Shown here in pieces: positions 33,130 through 44,785 of a DNA stretch of 64,000 nt (its first letter is position 1; every line of letters starts with the position of its first letter). A program made the translations under genes and the position numbers. This DNA comes from Halichoerus grypus (Eukaryota; Chordata; Mammalia; Carnivora; Phocidae): NCBI RefSeq assembly GCF_964656455.1, contig NC_135726.1, positions 22,207,168-22,271,167 on the forward strand. Reading direction: 5' to 3'. The notes under the pieces are model-generated. The model was given only the letters and a program-made list of their open reading frames with translations. It was not told where the DNA came from and ran no database searches.

Positions 33130-33695
33130 GTTTGAAATTATTGGATATCTTATCATTATTCATGATATAAAGATAAAACCCCTTACCTTAGACTTCCTTA
33201 TCCTTCATATATGTCTCTCTGGTCTCATTTCAGACCACTGTATCCCTTCTCTGTGATTACAGTTCCAGAGATCCTCCTTTTCTTTCTTTATTTTCTTTCT
33301 TTCTTTTTTTTTTTTTTTTTACCATGCTACCTTCTGTCCAGAGCCTTTGTGCATCCTGTTTTTTTGTCTTAAATATTCTTTCCTTTCTTATTTGCCTAGA
33401 TAAGTCCTTAAGATATCAGAGGAAATGTTATTTTTTCATTAGAAGCCCTGTATAATCTCCTGTAGTTGTTCAAAGTTCCCTTTTACAGGTTATCCTGACC
33501 CTATGTCTGTCTTCTCAGATACAAGTTATAATTTCTTGAAATTTTGTTATTTGGGAAATGTCTGTTTTCCCCACTAGACTATACGTCTCATAGAGGTGGC
33601 AAGGGTGGTACGTATTTCCACTCTCATTATTTACCTACTCAGGAGCTAGCATAGTGTCTGGCATAAATTAAACACTCATTAAATCATCTTTGAGG
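33130..33695 (+). repeat. L2 LINE 3' region
   Basis: L2 order: CAGAGCCTTTGTGCATCCTG, GATATCAGAGGAAATGTTAT, CCCCACTAGACTATACGTCT, then AGCATAGTGTCTGGCATAAA and ACACTCATTAAAT at the end. A poly-T tract interrupts at about 33304-33320. Confidence 0.75.
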
Positions 33696-33714
33696 TTTTT
33701 TTAATAAATAAAAT

Positions 33715-33950
33715 AATGAGGCCTAGGCTACTGGAGTTGAAGTCTGGACTTCATTCTGGCTTTACAATTTATCAATTATGACTTTGATTAAGTAAGTGGA
33801 TTTCTCTGATTTTCACTATCCCTGGATGTAAAATGGGAATATAATACACTGTGTAGTGTAAAAGACTGCTAGAGAATCAAAGGAAACAAACCAAGAATGG
33901 GAGAAAAAAAATAGCAGCTTAGCACCTGCAACACAGTAGCTACTCAAGAT
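33715..33950 (+). repeat. MIR SINE remnant
   Basis: TAGGCTACTGGAGTTGAAGT, ATTCTGGCTTTACAA, then TGGATGTAAAATGGGAATAT, in MIR order, with CACAGTAGCTACTCAAGAT at the end. Confidence 0.75.
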
Positions 33951-35477
33951 CACAGCTCGGGCTCCCCAGAAACAGATGATGAGATACAGCTTGGGGCACA
34001 GGATGTTTCTTACAGATCATTACATGTGAAAGGAAGGCAAAGCAAGCAGGACTGGGCAGAAGGAGAAATTGAATTGTAAAGCAAGCCCAGCAAATCCTCA
34101 GCCCAACCAGTGCTGTCCTGCCCACAAACTATAATGACTTGACTTTCATACCCTGTCCCATTCAGTCCGTTCCCCTTGGAGGAAGGTGTGTCCAGGGCAT
34201 AGCCACATCTACACTCATGCTCAGTGCTTTTGTTCATGGGGGCAGTCAGTCCATCCATCAATCACCCTTTTATGAAATGCCCAAATGGGCTCTCATGGCC
34301 CCTGCATTTTACAAGGGTTCAAAGTGAGCAGTCAAGATTATTGGTATTAAACCTTTCCTGATCAGTGACACAAGCACACAGAAGACACAGGAGGAAATGA
34401 TGGATGCTGAGAAGAGGGAATTAGAAAAGTGCCAATTAATCTCAGGCTGGAGATCACACAGCGTAACGTGGAGTGAATGGGTCTGTTTTTGAAGAGACTG
34501 GGAAGCAAACTCGACTTTACCACTTCAAGTGATTATTTACATTCACCAAGCACTTTTTACTTGTCTGTGTTTCAGAAATTTGAATAATGTGTAAATGAAC
34601 TTGTTTAAAAGGCAGGGGGAAAAAAACATAACCCATGCTGACATAAATTAATTTTACTCTAAGATTATTTATGCAATAAGCATAGTTAGAAAATCCATGG
34701 GTTATAGCTAATAAACAACTATAAATCCACAAATTTATAATTAAATACCAAAAAAGATGTACATTAATAAAAATCACATTAAACAAGCATGGATTTTTCT
34801 TGACAGGTGATATTGTTTTGCTGAAATAAAGTCCCTGCTTGCCATGTGATTGCTTTGGTACAGTTTCTTTTACAACTGAAATGTAATTTCTGTCATGCAC
34901 AACCGAGGAATCAAACCTGTGATCATTTTTCTCTATTCAAATTAGTATAGAACTGTTGTTCCTATTGTGTGGTATAACTTGACCTTCCTTTGGCACGTGT
35001 GTATCACTCATGTAGTAGAATTGCCACAGTTCTTTTATTACTTCCCAAGCAATTAAAATGGTGCTATTTGTGACTGACATTTTTTTTTTTTAAGTTCTTA
35101 GTTTATTAATCCTCATGAAAAATCTGTACAATTACCACAGATAAAGTCAGTGTTGCATTCCTCGTTTCCGGGGTGAAGAACATCAATGACCATTTGTTTC
35201 TGCTATAGTAGTCAGTTGGTCATGAACTTCCTGGTTGGGATAGTTACTGTATCATTCATGATAGTGGCCAAGATTCTCATGATGAGAGAACTTGAATTAT
35301 TTTTGGAATATTTCGATTTTGTGGTATCTATTGCTGGTAGTTTCCAATATCCATTCTCCCTTTCATCTTTAGTTATAGAATTATACTTCCCCCACTGAGA
35401 ACATTGCTGCCCATATAATAGGGCATATTCCCCAATGTTTCTTGAAGCTAGATGAGGACATGTGCCACCAAGAGAGA
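33951..35477. other. Unique DNA, nothing recognised
   Basis: About 1.5 kb with no recognised repeat. 34560-34920 is AT-rich and repeat-free; the 127-codon minus frame at 34517-34900 has no domain and overlaps long AT-rich runs. Confidence 0.45.
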
Positions 35478-35490
35478 CATCACTGGAAGT

Positions 35491-35717
35491 TGTTTTTTGT
35501 TTTCTTTTTTAAAGATTTGTTTATTTATTTGAGAGAGAGAGAGAGTTGAGCAGGAGGGGTAGAAGGAGAGAGAGAGAGAATCTCAAACAGACTCCACAGT
35601 GAGTGTGGAGCCTGACTTGGGGATTGATCTCATGACCCTGAGATCACGACCCTGAGATCATGACCTGAGCCAAAACTAAGAGTTGGATACTCAAGCGACT
35701 AGGCCACCTAGGCATCC
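35491..35717 (-). mobile_element. CanSINE, minus strand, with internal 14-bp tandem units
   Basis: AAAGATTTGTTTATTTATTT start, reversed head ACTAGGCCACCTAGGCATCC. Target duplication CATCACTG(G/A)AAG at 35478 and 35718. Near the tRNA-like part, CATGACCCTGAGAT (35631) is repeated as CACGACCCTGAGAT (35645) and then CATGACCTGAG, a local duplication not in other copies here. Confidence 0.92.
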
Positions 35718-35887
35718 CATCACTGAAAGCTTTATGAGGTACAGCCACCTGACTGTCCTCAGTCTGTTCTTGCATTCCTTTCACTGTTTTCTTGAGTCTT
35801 TTTCTTCTCATACAGGCCTTGTCTTGTACGTCTATATTTGGGCTCATTTGGTACAGCCATCAAGAATATTAGAAAAGAGGATGTGTC

Positions 35888-36042
35888 GGGGCACCTGGGT
35901 AGCTCAGTCAGTTGAGGGTTGAACTCTTGATTTTGGCTCAGGACATGATCTCAAGGTCATGGGATCAAGCCATACATCAGGCTCCCTACTCAATGGGGAG
36001 TCTGTTCTCTCCTTCTCCCTTTCCCTCTGCCCCTCACCCAGT
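35888..36042 (+). mobile_element. CanSINE, + strand, 3' truncated
   Basis: Head GGGGCACCTGGGTAGCTCAG and body to CCTCTGCCCCTCACCCAG. It lacks the A-rich tail and has no visible target duplication, so the 3' part was lost after insertion. Confidence 0.9.
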
Positions 36043-36274
36043 TCTTGGAATAGAAAGCCAAGATTCTCATGATGTATTTTGACTGTGAAGCTGCCATTCA
36101 AGTCTTGGCTTCAATTTACACAAAAGACAATACAATTTTATTTTTGAAGTTCTGTAAGATTAATCATTCTGATACAAAATTATGATATAGACTTATTCAA
36201 CTTTCACCATATTATCTATAAAATTTCTCAAAATATGCATTCTCTTCACTTATTCACATGGGATATAGACAAAA

Positions 36275-36470
36275 ACCTATGCTATTGAGTCAGGATCAAA
36301 AGCCAGTCTCCATAGCTGTGTGACCTTAAGAAAGCTACTTAATCTCTCTAAGCAGTAATCTTCTGATCTGTATAATGGGCATAGAAATATAGTGGAGCCA
36401 TGAAGACTAACTACCATCATGCGTATAGCATGGTTACCAGACCAGCTGCCATGAATTAAGTAAATCATGA
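36275..36470 (+). repeat. MIR SINE remnant
   Basis: CATAGCTGTGTGACCTTAAG, then CTTAATCTCTCTAAGC, then CTGTATAATGGGCATAGAA: strong MIR order. Confidence 0.8.
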
Positions 36471-38128
36471 ATTGATATTGAGAATGATGGTGATGATCTC
36501 TGCATAAAGAGGGCAGATTACCTCTTATCACACTTCCATCCAAACCAAGAATGGACAAAATGTGAAAGAAACAAAGTTGACAATCTTTCCGAAGATTTCT
36601 AAAGAGGTCTGAAAAACTCTACACATAGCTCAAGTGTAAGCTGTGTATCTTATTCTTAAACTATAATCTTTCCACTTGAGCAAGAGAGGATGCAGAGCCC
36701 CTATTCAGACTATAGTTTTTCACATATGATCCCCCTTGAGAGCATGTGTTATGAAGCCATCCAACACATATGTGGCTGATGGCCTGGCATGTCCTTAACA
36801 AGCACGTGAGCCCCTCTCACTGCGCTTTGTGGAATTTAGCATATGTACATCAACATCTCTGGATTGTCCAGAGTGCAATTCAATATGAATCTCTGTTAAA
36901 ATGCCACTGATGAAACATTATATGGCATAATGTTGCATCTAATGGAATTAAGGTTTTTTTTTTTTTTTATAGATTTGCATCTGTCCTTAATCACCATATG
37001 AGTTTTTTTTTCTCAAAAAAATAAAACAACAACAAAAGCAAAAACAAACAAATTAAAAAAAAAAAAAAAAACCCAAAACTGTCAGTCATTCCTGATGACA
37101 GTAGGTTTAGGAAGACAAAGACAAACAGACTTCAAACAGACATTAGGCTTTCAATACACATCTGAAAGGGAAAACACACTGCAAACATTATTTAGCATTT
37201 TGCTGGTCTGTTAGCAAATGAATATTACAGCATAAGTTTATGCAAGGTATTTACAACTTAACATACAGAGATCAGGTGACCAGTGATTACCACAAAATAT
37301 GCATGTGACAAACTAATAATTTTTATGGTTATAAAAGTTTTAAATTGGAGGTAAAGAGAGCTACCAGTTTTTACATGTCTTGATGTGCCAGATGCAGGGC
37401 TAAGTGATTTACAAATAAAATATCGTCCTTTTACTATTTAAAATAATTGTGAGCAAGGCATTATTTTGTCAGCTTTGTAAGAAAGTTTCTTCAAGGCTTA
37501 TTGCTAGTAATTGACCGTAATCTCACATGTAGTAGACGATGCAGGTAGAATTCTAGTATGTGTTTATTTGAATTCAAAGATTTTATTTTCATGTATACCA
37601 CGCTGTAAGTAGCAACTGAGAGATAGCAAAACAGATTAAACTGAGGTTTCCTATTTATTACGTCCAATGCAAAATTGTTATTTAAGTAAGAGAGAGGTAG
37701 ATGGGTCTAAGGCATTTCCACAGGTGATTCCCAAAACAGTCCTCCAGTGACAGTACCATCATCCTCAGTTTATGGATGAAGAAAGTGTGATGACACCTGC
37801 TAGTACCAGCACATCGATGAGCAGATCTACCAACCTTCTAAAAGTTTCATGACTAAGTATTCCCCATACTAGGAAATTGATCTCACTGGATATTGTCAGA
37901 TAGCCCTTTGCCATCTCTTGTCTTCTTATGCCTCTGCTGTTATCATGACGAGCATATGCCCCAGGTAGCCCATGGTCCCAGAGAGATGAAGCCCAAATGC
38001 AGCCACACTTCAGCTTGGAGACTGACTCAGGCAAACAGTGTAGATATGCTGACATTCAGCTGATTGGCTGGCTCCAGCTAGATTAGATTCTAGCAGAAAA
38101 GTGAGAATCAAGAAAGTACTATGTTTTA
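36471..38128. other. Unique DNA with poly-T/poly-A tracts and MIR-like traces
   Basis: 36540-36950 and 37075-37330 are repeat-free. A poly-T at 36955-36970 and an A-rich run ending in about 18 A at 37054-37071 bracket 100 bp. 37380-37480 and 37690-37800 have faint MIR-like wording (GCCAGATGCAGGGCTAAGTG; ATCCTCAGTTTATGGATGAA). Confidence 0.45.
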
Positions 38129-38313
38129 TTTTTTTTTAAGATTTTATTTTTTTTTTTTATTAGAGAGAGAAAGCACAAGCAGGGGGAGTGGGAGAGGGAG
38201 AAGCAGACTCCCCACTGAGCAGGGACCCCAACATGGGGCTCGATCCCAAGACTCTGGGATCATGACCTGAGCCAAAGGCAGACACTTAACTGACTGAACT
38301 ACCCAGGTGCCCC
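38129..38313 (-). mobile_element. CanSINE, minus strand
   Basis: AAGATTTTATTTTTTTTTTT start, GGGGCTCGATCCCAAGACTC, reversed head ACTACCCAGGTGCCCC. The flanking duplication is weak (TATGTTTTA / TGTGTTTTA), so boundaries are approximate. Confidence 0.93.
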
Positions 38314-39324
38314 AAGGAATGTGTTTTAAACTGCTGTAATGAATATGCTTATAATTGGTGTGTGTATGGCTGGGGGGAGGGGTGGTGTTTAGATTTCTGG
38401 CATTGGGCTAGAATTCCCTACATTCAAAGGAATTTTAGTAATTTAGTATTTAGGAGTTGAGGAGAAGATACAGCATTTAATACTGCTTCTTTCAAAAGAA
38501 AATGCCTTTCAGAAAATAGAGATGGATTTATTCTTATGAGAGAGAACAAATTGCATCTTGAAACCAAGGCATTGAGTTGTCAAAAGGAGTCTTGAGAAAT
38601 CTTTCATTGTTCCATTTACTAAGGAGAAAGCCAAAGGCTACAGAGTTCAGGCCACAACGATCAATTCATTTAAAGTAATGTAATCACTTTTTCTTACAAA
38701 ATATATTTAATCCCGTTGTGAGCCGAGTAAAATCAGAAGTTGTTTTGTTGTTATGTTGCCTAATTACCTGTTCTTCTTTTGCTTCTTGTGTTTTTAAAAT
38801 ACATACTTATACTCATAGCCGAAATAAGCAATAATAAAAAAAATAAGACTTATCCTCTGTAGTAGTCAAAAAGACTTGATGAAACACAGCAGTATTTTAA
38901 AAGTCTCCTGCCAGCTTTTGTTGTTGTTAAAAGGCTTCCAAAAAAATGGTATTTAATTTTCACCCCCCTTCAGGAAAGGAGTTTGAATGATTCAGGCAGT
39001 TGTTATGTGCTGAGTGCCCTTTTGGTTTGGTCACTTTTCTTTGTGCTGCCAAAGGTGTAGAGACTATGAGGTGTTTTTGCCCCTTTGTTTTGTAGTTTTG
39101 TGTATGAGGCTTACCAGCAATAGTAATCCAAGTTTTGGATTTTACTACTTCAAGGGATCAGTTGATGTAGTACATGGGGAAAAGGAGATTGGGCATATGT
39201 GTGTGCTTGGATCAGTGGAGATGAGCATCCAGTCATTCAGCATCCCAAGCACAGAGAATGAGACCTCTGTAAATTCCTAGAGATGTGTCAGTTGATTAAC
39301 TGATTGGTTTTTATGTTTGTTAGG
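38314..39324. other. Unique DNA, nothing recognised
   Basis: No repeat or exon recognised. A G-rich stretch (GGGGGGAGGGGTGG) lies near 38373. Confidence 0.5.
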
Positions 39325-39495
39325 TCACTCTTTCTCAAGCATGGCTTATGTATTACTGGAAGATCTTATTTAAAAAATCCTGATTCTGATTCAGCAGTTT
39401 GAAGGGTAGGCCTGAGGTTCTGCATTTCTAGCACTTTTTGAGGTGATATCAATGCTACCTGTCCACAGACCACACTTTGATAACGTGGCTTTAGG
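39325..39495 (-). repeat. MER5A-type hAT (Charlie) remnant
   Basis: CTGATTCTGATTCAGCAGTT, GGGTAGGCCTGAGGTTCTGC, ATTTCTAGCA and CCACAGACCACACTTTGATA follow MER5A on the reverse strand, including the terminal inverted repeat regions. Confidence 0.75.
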
Positions 39496-39714
39496 TGACC
39501 CCTGCCAGTGAGAATTCAAGAGGCAGTTTAGATCTTAGAGATTCAACCTGCTGCTCCTATTAGTCACTATTTTATTTAACCAAAAAATATTTATTGGGCT
39601 TCTCCCATAAACCAAGAACAGTCCAGCAGCAGAACAGTAGTCGGGAACACAATCCCTATCCTCCCAACGCTGAGAATCTTTGGGACCAGGGAGAGAGAAA
39701 ACAAGCAAGTGTGA

Positions 39715-40195
39715 TAGCAGAATAATGCCCCCGTCTTCCCAGTTATGCCAACATTCCAACCCTGGAACCTGTGAATATATTGTTAAATGGCAAAGGGGAA
39801 TTAAGGTTATAAATGGAAATAAGTTTGTTAATCAGCTGACCTTCAGACTGGGAGACCATCCTGGATTATCACAAGGACCCTTAAATGTGGAATAAGGAGG
39901 CAGAAGTTCCAGAGTCAGAACTGTGTGATGTGTGAACATCTCAACCAGACATTACTGGCTTTGAAAATGGAAGGGGGCCATGAACCAAGGAATACAGCAG
40001 CCTTGAGAAGCTGGAAAAAGTAAGGAAACAGATTTTCCCCTAGAGACTCCAGAAAATAATTCTGGTGCTGCCAACACATTGATTTAGCATGAAACCCATG
40101 TCAGATTTCTGACCTACTGAATTGTAAGATAATAAATTTGTATTTTTAAGCCACTAACTTTGGTAATTTGTTACAGCAGCTATAAAAACTAATAT
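39715..40195 (+). repeat. LTR remnant, MaLR-like (family tentative)
   Basis: GGAACCTGTGAATATATTGT, GACCTTCAGACTGGGAGACC, CCTAGAGACTCCAGAAAATA, then GTAAGATAATAAATTTGTAT (polyadenylation region) and GTAATTTGTTACAGCAGCTA. The order is that of a common mammalian LTR-type repeat of about 480 bp; I place it near MaLR/ERVL by memory only. Confidence 0.6.
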
Positions 40196-40199
40196 CAAG

Positions 40200-40860
40200 A
40201 AAACAACCAATTAAATAATATGTTCTTTGATGATAAGCGTTATAAGGAAAAAAACAGTTAAGCTGCATAGGGGAGAAAGAAGTTTGAGGGTCACAATTTT
40301 ATATAGGGCTCTGGAAAATTATTATAACTAATACATGCCTTGATGATAAATTGAATGAGGGAAAAGATTTAATCAGGGTAAGGCAGAAAAAAAATGGATA
40401 TGTGTAGGAGATGGCTGTAATTTTATCTGGATTTTTGGGAAGCCATCTTTAATATGATGACATTTCAGCTAAGACCTCAAAGATTGGAGAAAGCCATGCA
40501 GATATCTGGGAAAGGGGCTATCCAAGCAGAGAGAAAAGTGAATATCAGGTCCTTGAGGAGGAAACAGGCTTTACATGTTTGAAAAACTAACTAGCAGGTT
40601 GACCAAGCAGATAGGGTGGTATTAGCTAAGGGGAGATGGTAGAAGATGAGGTTGAAGAGGCAGGGAGGAGCTAGGAGGTGTGGGCTGAGGCAATTTTAAG
40701 GCTGTGGGCTGTGCAATGTGGGGAAACATCAGAGAGTTTTTTTAGGGAGTAATACATCCTAAACTGAGGTTAAATAAGATTACTTTGGATAGTTTGTTGA
40801 AATAGAGAGGGGGTAAATTTGGAAAAAAAAAATAGTTAAGAGGTCATTGCACTAGGTAAG
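40200..40860 (+). repeat. Ancient mammalian-wide repeat, family uncertain
   Basis: ACATTTCAGCTAAGACCTCA, GCCATGCAGATATCTGGGAA, then CTTGAGGAGGAAACAGG. This order is well known in mammalian DNA; I cannot assign its name without a library search. Likely the same class as 14.4 and 31.2 kb. Confidence 0.5.
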
Positions 40861-41391
40861 AGATGATAGTGGTGGACTAGGTGGTGAGGGAGGGCTCAGA
40901 TTCAGGACCTAACTCAGAGTTAAAATATGAGGACTTGGGATGGAGATGAGAGAGGGAAGTATTTTTCTGGAACTTTTTAAGACTGAGCCTAAGCCAATGA
41001 GAGTTGCCACTGACAGACCTGAAACATGATAGAGGACCAGGTTTGGGGACAGGGGCCAATCATTAGTCATGTTTAGACATACTAAGTTTAAAGTGGCTAG
41101 GAAACAGCTGAGTGAAGATCCCCAGGAGATAATTGAATATATCCTTTTGGATTTCAGAGGAGATGCTGGTGCTGGAGAAGGAAATTTGTCTATCAATAAT
41201 ATAGTTTTGTTTTTAAATACAAGATTGGTGAGATCAGCTAGTTGCAGAGACTTAATACAACCAGAGAGTGGAAGGGGTGGGAGGGTAGACAGGGAGAGAA
41301 GAAGGAAGGGAAGATGTATCAGGACACAGGTAGTATAATGAAGAACATGCTCTTTTTGGTAACACTGTAACGTTTTCTTCCACTGCACTCA
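40861..41391. other. No exon recognised
   Basis: Purine-rich on +, probably a continuation of the preceding old repeat. The 159-codon minus frame at 40909-41388 is its antisense shadow and has no domain. Confidence 0.45.
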
Positions 41392-41407
41392 GGAACACTA
41401 ACTTTTT

Positions 41408-41619
41408 AAAATTTTATTTATTTATTTATTTACTTATTTGGAGAGAGAGAGAGAGAGCAAGCGGGGGGAGGGGGAGAGGAAGAGAGTGAGAGACAATCTC
41501 AAGCAGAGTCCGAGCTGAGCACAGAGCCCCACATGGGGCTCGACCCCAGGACCCTGAGATCATGACCCGGCCAAAATCCAGAGTCAGACCTCAACCGACT
41601 GAGCCGCCTGGGCGCCCCT
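41408..41619 (-). mobile_element. CanSINE, minus strand
   Basis: ATTTATTTATTTATTTACTT, a GAGA run, reversed head GAGCCGCCTGGGCGCCCC. Target duplication GGA(A/G)CACTAA(C/A)TTTTT at 41392-41407 and 41620-41635, two mismatches. Confidence 0.95.
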
Positions 41620-41828
41620 GGAGCACTAAATTTTTCCAGTTTTCCTTATAGTTAATATAGACCGTTTGACTAAATTTGATCAATGAAATGTGACTAGAAG
41701 TGTTTTATGCCACTCACCACCTGAGACCTAAAACTCCAGTGTGATCTTTCAGACTTCTCTCCTTCCATGTTGACCACACTCTAGCTCATTGGACCACGAT
41801 GTGCACTGCTTTTATTTCATGAAACTTT

Positions 41829-42410
41829 TATGTTTTGAGATAAGTGTACTCTTAATCTTCTTCACCTATTTCACCCATTCCCCCCACCCACCTCCCCTCT
41901 GGTAATTATCAGTTTTTTTTCTATAGTTAAGAGTCTGTTTTTTAGTTTGTGTCTTTTTTTTCTTTGTTTTGTTTCTTAAATTCTACACATGAGTGACATC
42001 ATATGATAGTATTTGCCTTTCTCTGACTGACTTATTTCACTTAGCATTATACTTTCTAGGTTCATCCATGTTGTTGCAAATGGCAAGATTTCATTCTTTT
42101 TTTGTGTGTGGATGAGTAGTATCCCATTGTATATATATACCACCTCTTCTTTACCCATTCATCTATGAAAGGACACTTGGGTTGCTTCCATAATTAGGCT
42201 ATTGTAAAAAACACTGCAATAAACATAGGGGTGTATATATTTTTTCAAATTTGTGTTTTTGTATTCTTGGGATAAATAGCAGAATTACTGGATCATATGT
42301 TAATTCTATTCTTAATTTTTTGAGGAACCTCCATACTGTTTTCCACAGTGGCTGGACTGGTGTGCATTCCCACAAAGAGAACACAAGGGTTCCTTTTTTT
42401 CCACATAGCT
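41829..42410 (-). mobile_element. Older L1 3' fragment (L1MA-like), minus strand
   Basis: Read on minus it is the end of ORF2 plus 3' UTR. On + it shows CTCTGACTGACTTATTTCAC, ATTGTATATATATACCACCT and CCTCCATACTGTTTTCCACA, in the same order as 22255-22590 of the full-length copy but more diverged. It is 5' truncated and its tail is not recognisable. A CanSINE inserted at its right edge. Confidence 0.85.
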
Positions 42411-42419
42411 ATTGAAATT

Positions 42420-42604
42420 AAGATTTTATTTATTTGAGAGAGAGAGAGTGAGCAAGAGAGACCACAGGAGCATGGGGAGTGGGAGAGGGAGAAGCAGACT
42501 CCCCTGCTGAGCAGGGAGCCCAATGCAGGACTCAGTCCTAGGACCCTGAGATCATGACCTGAGCTAAAGGCAGATGCTTAACCAATTGAGCCATCCAGGC
42601 GCCC
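42420..42604 (-). mobile_element. CanSINE, minus strand
   Basis: AAGATTTTATTTATTTGAGA start, reversed head GAGCCATCCAGGCGCCC. Target duplication TAGCT(A/G)(T/C)TGAAATT at 42406-42419 and 42605-42618. Confidence 0.95.
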
Positions 42605-42618
42605 TAGCTGCTGAAATT

Positions 42619-43039
42619 CTAATTGTACAGTTTATTTCCTTTCAAAACTATTGTTGATTTTGTTAATACCCGTAGGATTTATTACTCAATATGAACTTCA
42701 TTATGTCTGAAAAAGGCAGAAATAATTATTAAGAATCTCTGGGAAAGCACAACATTCCTCTGTCTCGGAAATCTACATTCCTGTAAGTGGAGTGGCTTTA
42801 TCAGCTTCATAAGCCTTGTTTTATTACTCTGATGTGTTAACCTTAAAGTTTTGCCTAAAAGGACAGGAAAATATAGAATCAAAATAAGATCGGACAGGGA
42901 CCATGTTTTTCAAGAGTGAAGGTTTTGTTTGGAAGTTTTACTCCTTTAGAAACTAGAATAACATTAGAAAGTAGGGTAACAAAGATTTCAGAAGGTGGTC
43001 CAGTTTATTTCAAGGCCAATAACCTATTTTGAAAACAGG
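42619..43039. other. Unique DNA, nothing recognised
   Basis: No repeat or exon recognised. Confidence 0.5.
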
Positions 43040-43126
43040 TCAATACAGTTATAGATGTACAAATTATGGGGGCTTATGAAAAATCAATTTACACAAATTG
43101 ACTCTACACTCTAGAAAGCCCTCTTT
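43040..43126 (+). repeat. 87-bp perfect direct repeat, copy 1
   Basis: Starts TCAATACAGTTATAGATGTA and ends CTAGAAAGCCCTCTTT. Identical at all 87 positions to 44089-44175. It is unique-looking sequence, not a known mobile element. Flanking bases differ on both sides, so 87 bp is the true extent. Confidence 0.97.
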
Positions 43127-44088
43127 ATTCTCAATCCTTAAATATGGCTACATAGATATTCATGACAGACCATCCTCTCTTATCTTTACATTTCAACCCT
43201 TTAGCGTGTCCTCCATGATTCTTTCTTCTGATTTTCTTTGTGAGTTAGGACGGTTTTCCCATGTAGCCATCTTTGAGGCCAAAGATAACAACTCATCGCA
43301 TTTCTCTTTCTCTATTGCAGTACTGATCATGCGTGCAATTCCTCTTAATTAACGCACTCCCTCATTCTTTAGGGGTTCTTCAAGTCCTCAGATTTAACCT
43401 CAGTTTGTAGAGTCAGCAGCACTCCCTCTGTCACTGATCACAGACTTAGTTTTTTTTTGTTTTTTTTTTTTTTCTGATTCTGTAAACCCTCTGTACTTTA
43501 CTTCCCACATTACCTCTCCTCCCAAGTTTACCAAAATTCCTTTTCTTCCGTACATGTATGGTTTTTCATTGATCTCGGTTTGGTTTTGTTCTTTGCATTT
43601 GATGCTCTGCCCATGATTTGTTTCTCCTTTTCTTATAGCTTGTTAGTGGGACTCAGTCCAGTTTCTCCTCCACACCTGTCTCACTGGACCATCCCTGTGG
43701 ATGGCATTGCAACTAACTCGTTTTCATGCCAGATATAAACTCCCAGGTAGTATTTGTTGGCAAGTAAAATTAAAATAGTTTTTTCGTTAATCACACATAT
43801 ATTGAGCACATGCTTTTCGTCAAGCACCCGTATTTTAATAGCAGCAGATTCCCTACTCATCTTTAATTGCACATTCCCACTCAACTCTCAAAACCTTATG
43901 TCAACTTCAGATTGACTCTAACTTCCTAAAAACATGCCTTTACATTTATGTATTTTAGCCAGTAATACATAAAATGTGTCCAATGAACGCACCTGAGGTC
44001 ATTCGTATAATTCCTAAGCTTGACACTAAAACTTAGCAATGCCTTGTTTATGATCTTGCCTGGTCTTGACACAAGCCTTATTATATGT
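43127..44088. other. Spacer between the 87-bp repeats
   Basis: 962 bp of non-coding sequence with a poly-T stretch at 43449-43474. No exon, terminal inverted repeat or A tail is visible at either end, so it does not look like a standard transposed segment. Confidence 0.5.
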
Positions 44089-44175
44089 TCAATACAGTTA
44101 TAGATGTACAAATTATGGGGGCTTATGAAAAATCAATTTACACAAATTGACTCTACACTCTAGAAAGCCCTCTTT
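44089..44175 (+). repeat. 87-bp perfect direct repeat, copy 2
   Basis: Identical to 43040-43126, same orientation, offset 1,049 bp. Confidence 0.97.
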
Positions 44176-44770
44176 TTCACTACATGAGTTATCCTGTAAT
44201 GCATATGCATGTACAAAGACATCTAGAGTTTTTGTCTTTTTTTTTTTTTTCCAACCCCACTTTTCAAGGCACTCAACCATTACACTCTGAGACAGTTAAG
44301 CTCCTGGCTTCTTGGGTCTATACAGGTATCGTATTTGTAACCATTAATATGCAGACAGGAGATGATTAAATGCAGGCGTGATAAAATGTGACACCCCATA
44401 ATAAATGAGAATGAAAAAATGAATTTGTAACCATAAATCATGTATTAAAATTTATGTCACAGACTTACATTGATGAAGACAATGTAGAAATAAGAAAATA
44501 TGAGATAGACCTATTTAAAAAATTATAATGAAAGACATTTAAATTTTACGATTTTTTTCAACTCTTTATCTTCGGTAGAAAATTTGACTTCTTGCCCCTG
44601 ACCATAGAATGCTTGAACTTTGTGCTTTAGAATAAGACATTGGACAGTTACCAGTTTCATTATAATGCAAATTTTTAACTTTAGCATTTTAAATATGTGT
44701 GCTCTTATGCATCCAAGACAATGAGCTACTACCATCTTTGCAGAAAAGAAGAAATAAAAAGTATATTTTT
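44176..44770. other. Unique DNA, nothing recognised
   Basis: AT-rich, no repeat or exon recognised. Confidence 0.5.
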
Positions 44771-44785
44771 TAAAGACACAAAATT

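Noticed and set aside
34517..34900. 127-codon minus-strand open frame
   Set aside because: AT-rich unique DNA, no recognised domain, composition not coding-like.
40909..41388. 159-codon minus-strand open frame
   Set aside because: No domain, low-complexity Leu/Ser-rich text, antisense to a probable old repeat; no sign of splice or promoter context.
43040..44175. 87-bp repeats as target-site duplication of a retrocopy
   Set aside because: The spacer has no A tail at either end and no exon-exon text, and 87 bp is far above usual TSD length; kept as an unexplained repeat instead.
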